A stretch of 35,148 nt of DNA from Marinilabiliales bacterium (GTDB taxonomy: Bacteria > Bacteroidota > Bacteroidia > Bacteroidales > F082): NCBI GenBank assembly GCA_002869315.1, contig PKTD01000078.1, positions 1-35,148 of the forward strand, given 5' to 3'. The notes under the pieces are model-generated. The model saw only the letters and a program-made list of their open reading frames with translations, was not told the origin of the DNA and searched no databases. Position numbers and translations under genes: made by a program. Positions 33,090 through 35,148 of the stretch are shown here, piece by piece. Within the stretch, counting starts at the first letter, position 1, and each line of letters opens with the position of its first letter.

Positions 33090-35148
33090 ATGGAAAATCA
33101 AAAATCAATTGTAGATTTAAAAGATAAAATAGAATGTCTTGAGAAAGAGCTATATCTATTGAAAAAAGATAAGCAAGATGAAAAAAGTGAAGTATACAAA
33201 AACCTTTTTAATAAGAGCCATCCCATTAAGTTGATTATTGATTATGAAACAGGACAAATCGTAGATGCCAACAACTCAGCTTGTAAATTTTATGGATACT
33301 CCCATAAAGAGTTAACCTCTCTAGATATTACCCAAATAAACATACTGCCTGATGATTATGTAAAAAAGGAAATGCGCAACGTAAAACTTGGCATTCTAAA
33401 CAATTTTCAGTTTAAACACAAATTAAAAGACAATCGTATAGTAGATGTAAATGTTCAAAGCAGCGTTTTGGAGATTAATGGCAGAACTTTACTTTATTCC
33501 ATTATTCATGACACAACCGAGCGTATAAAAGAAGAACACGACCTTATCGTAGCAAAAGAAAAAGCTGAGGAAGGCGAGCGACAGTTTCGTCAACTATTTG
33601 AGAATATGGGTCAGGGCTTTGCTTTACACAAAATCATTTATGATAAAAAACACAAAGCTACTGACTATAAATTTATTTTGGCAAACCATACATTCGAGGA
33701 ATTAACTGGGCTTAAAATAAAAAACATACTTAATAAAAATGCTACGAAGGTTATACCTGGGCTAGAAAAGAAGTGGATTGAAAAGTATGCGAAAGTTGCA
33801 CAAAAGGGTGGATTATTAAATTTTGAAAGTTATTCAGAAAATTTAAAAAAACACTATAAAGTTATTGCATATTCACCTCAGCCTGACTATTTCGCAACAG
33901 TTTTCACCGATATTACAGAAAATAAACTTTTTGAGCAAAAATTGGAGAGATCAAAAAACGAAGCAGAGTTAAATCTTCGTAAACTGAGAATAGTGACCAA
34001 TACAATACCTGATTTAATATGGCTTAAAGATCTAAATGGTTTATATTTAAATTGTAACCTTAAATGTGAAGAATTATTTGCAGCAAAAGAAGTAGAAATC
34101 ATTGGCAAATCTGATTATGACCTAATCGACAAGGAAACAGCAGATTCTTTTCGCCAGAAAGATAAACAGGCAATTAAAAAGGGTGGTCCCATAATTCATG
34201 AAGAAGAAATAAAATTTCTTGACGACGGTCATGTAGAGATACTGGAAACCATTAGAACACCGATTTTTTACAACAATAAAATTCTGGGAATTTTAGGAGT
34301 AGGAAGAAATATTACAGAAAGAATTAAAGCAGATAGAGAATTGTTACTTGCAAAAGAAAAGGCTGAAGAAAGTGACAGATTAAAATCTGCTTTCTTAGCA
34401 AATATGAGCCATGAAATCAGAACCCCGATGAATGGCATATTAGGATTTGCCGAACTTCTCCAAAAGCCCAATTTAACAGGTAAAGAACAAAATAAATATA
34501 TCGATATTATACAAAAAAGTGGTGCCAGAATGCTCGACACTGTTAATGATATTATCGAAGTTTCTAAAATTGAAACTGGCCAGGTTAGCCTTAACATGTC
34601 TAAAATAAATGTTTCTGATTTAATAGAACATAATTATAATTTCTTCAAACTGGAGGCAGAAAAAAAAGGACTGCAATTTATTCTTGAAAATAAAGTGGAA
34701 AAATCAGATTGCAATATAATAGTTGACGAAACCAAATTGAATTCTGTTTTAGCAAATATTTTAAAAAATGCCATTAAATATACTCATGAAGGCTATATCA
34801 AAATAAATTGTTATAAAAATGAAAACTACCTTAAATTCGCAATAAAAGATAGTGGAATTGGCATAGATGAGAAAAGAAAAGATGCGATATTTGAAAGATT
34901 CGTTCAGGCAGATATTGATGACAGACAAGTTTATGAGGGCTCAGGACTTGGACTAACAATAACAAAAACCTATGTGGAAATGATGGGTGGAAAAATTTGG
35001 GTTGATTCAAAACCTGAACAAGGATCAACCTTCTATTTTACAATTAAATATGATGCGGTAAATGACTTAAAAAGAGAGGATAAAGAAAATATTTCTGTAA
35101 AACAAAAAAGTTTAAAATCCGGGCTAAATATACATATTGCAGAAGACG
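33090..35148 (+). CDS. Soluble multi-PAS hybrid histidine kinase, 3' end outside the window
   Basis: From ATG 33090 the frame is open to the last base, 686 codons. A short coiled coil (residues 1-40) leads to three PAS domains, at about 45-150 (IVDANNSACKFYGYS, ending IIHDTTERIKEE), 168-280 (FILANHTFEELTGL, ending FTDITENK) and 300-420 (IPDLIWLKDLNGLYLNCN, ending VGRNITERIK). HisKA follows with His441 in SHEIRTPMNGILGF, then an ATPase domain with NILKNAIKYT (Asn560), DSGIGID and GSGLGL. The visible end, LNIHIAED, is the first strand of a receiver domain, so it is a hybrid kinase. There is no membrane segment, so the signal is cytoplasmic. It follows the BMP gene after 166 bases on the same strand. 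Confidence 0.93.
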   Translation, partial: MENQKSIVDLKDKIECLEKELYLLKKDKQDEKSEVYKNLFNKSHPIKLIIDYETGQIVDANNSACKFYGYSHKELTSLDITQINILPDDYVKKEMRNVKLGILNNFQFKHKLKDNRIVDVNVQSSVLEINGRTLLYSIIHDTTERIKEEHDLIVAKEKAEEGERQFRQLFENMGQGFALHKIIYDKKHKATDYKFILANHTFEELTGLKIKNILNKNATKVIPGLEKKWIEKYAKVAQKGGLLNFESYSENLKKHYKVIAYSPQPDYFATVFTDITENKLFEQKLERSKNEAELNLRKLRIVTNTIPDLIWLKDLNGLYLNCNLKCEELFAAKEVEIIGKSDYDLIDKETADSFRQKDKQAIKKGGPIIHEEEIKFLDDGHVEILETIRTPIFYNNKILGILGVGRNITERIKADRELLLAKEKAEESDRLKSAFLANMSHEIRTPMNGILGFAELLQKPNLTGKEQNKYIDIIQKSGARMLDTVNDIIEVSKIETGQVSLNMSKINVSDLIEHNYNFFKLEAEKKGLQFILENKVEKSDCNIIVDETKLNSVLANILKNAIKYTHEGYIKINCYKNENYLKFAIKDSGIGIDEKRKDAIFERFVQADIDDRQVYEGSGLGLTITKTYVEMMGGKIWVDSKPEQGSTFYFTIKYDAVNDLKREDKENISVKQKSLKSGLNIHIAED

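Overview
The window reads as chromosomal DNA from a member of the Bacteroidota, most likely an environmental, anaerobic or microaerobic relative of the Bacteroidales/Marinilabiliales. The grounds are low G+C, a type IX secretion sorting domain, many short lipoproteins, a GH97 enzyme, a TonB-dependent receptor, an rSAM/lipoprotein gene pair, and promoters of the Bacteroidota form TTG-N19/20-TAnnTTTG. I see no tRNA, rRNA, CRISPR array, insertion sequence or phage gene. The placement below phylum is inference.

Layout. 1-2617: the 3' end of an Rrf2-type (probably Fe-S) regulator, a perfect 8-bp inverted repeat, then a cupin, a DUF438/hemerythrin/PAS protein and a DUF1858/DUF2249 protein, a set expected in NO or redox stress handling; it is closed by a strong hairpin. 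2656-4368 (-): a large secreted choice-of-anchor L protein with a T9SS tail. 4757-7076: an unknown lipoprotein, then a lipoprotein/radical SAM-SPASM pair whose genes abut. 7341-8986: purK-purE with an ATGA overlap. 9008-9941 (-): a glutathione-peroxidase-like gene and an OhrR-type MarR gene behind a promoter flanked by two copies of one operator. 10131-13605: a patatin-like lipase and a GH97 alpha-glucosidase lipoprotein. 13667-17894: small membrane proteins, a secreted basic protein, an XRE regulator with two membrane-protein partners, a PNPOx-like protein, an outer-membrane barrel and a lipoprotein. 18155-20020: an acyltransferase and a SAM methyltransferase. 20196-23620: corrinoid protein, URO-D/MtaA-type methyltransferase and a soluble histidine kinase. 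23758-27360: GH3 glucosidase with a PA14 insert, then a PfkB sugar kinase. 27477-30487: a small membrane protein and a TonB-dependent receptor. 30653-31860: a duplicated-domain lipoprotein and a glycine-rich membrane protein. 31901-35148: a BMP-type binding lipoprotein and a three-PAS histidine kinase running off the window.

The most striking unit is 20196-23620. A corrinoid carrier and an MtaA-like methyltransferase that lacks the usual HxC...C zinc ligands are packed 1 and 4 bases apart from a kinase whose Cys-rich N-terminal domain resembles DUF1638. No substrate:corrinoid methyltransferase or reductive activator lies beside them. This looks more like a methyl- or corrinoid-linked sensing system than a catabolic pathway. 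The kinase is split by an in-frame TAA, and the BMP lipoprotein at 31901 carries a second in-frame TAA. Both could be CAA-to-TAA changes, recent decay, or sequence errors.
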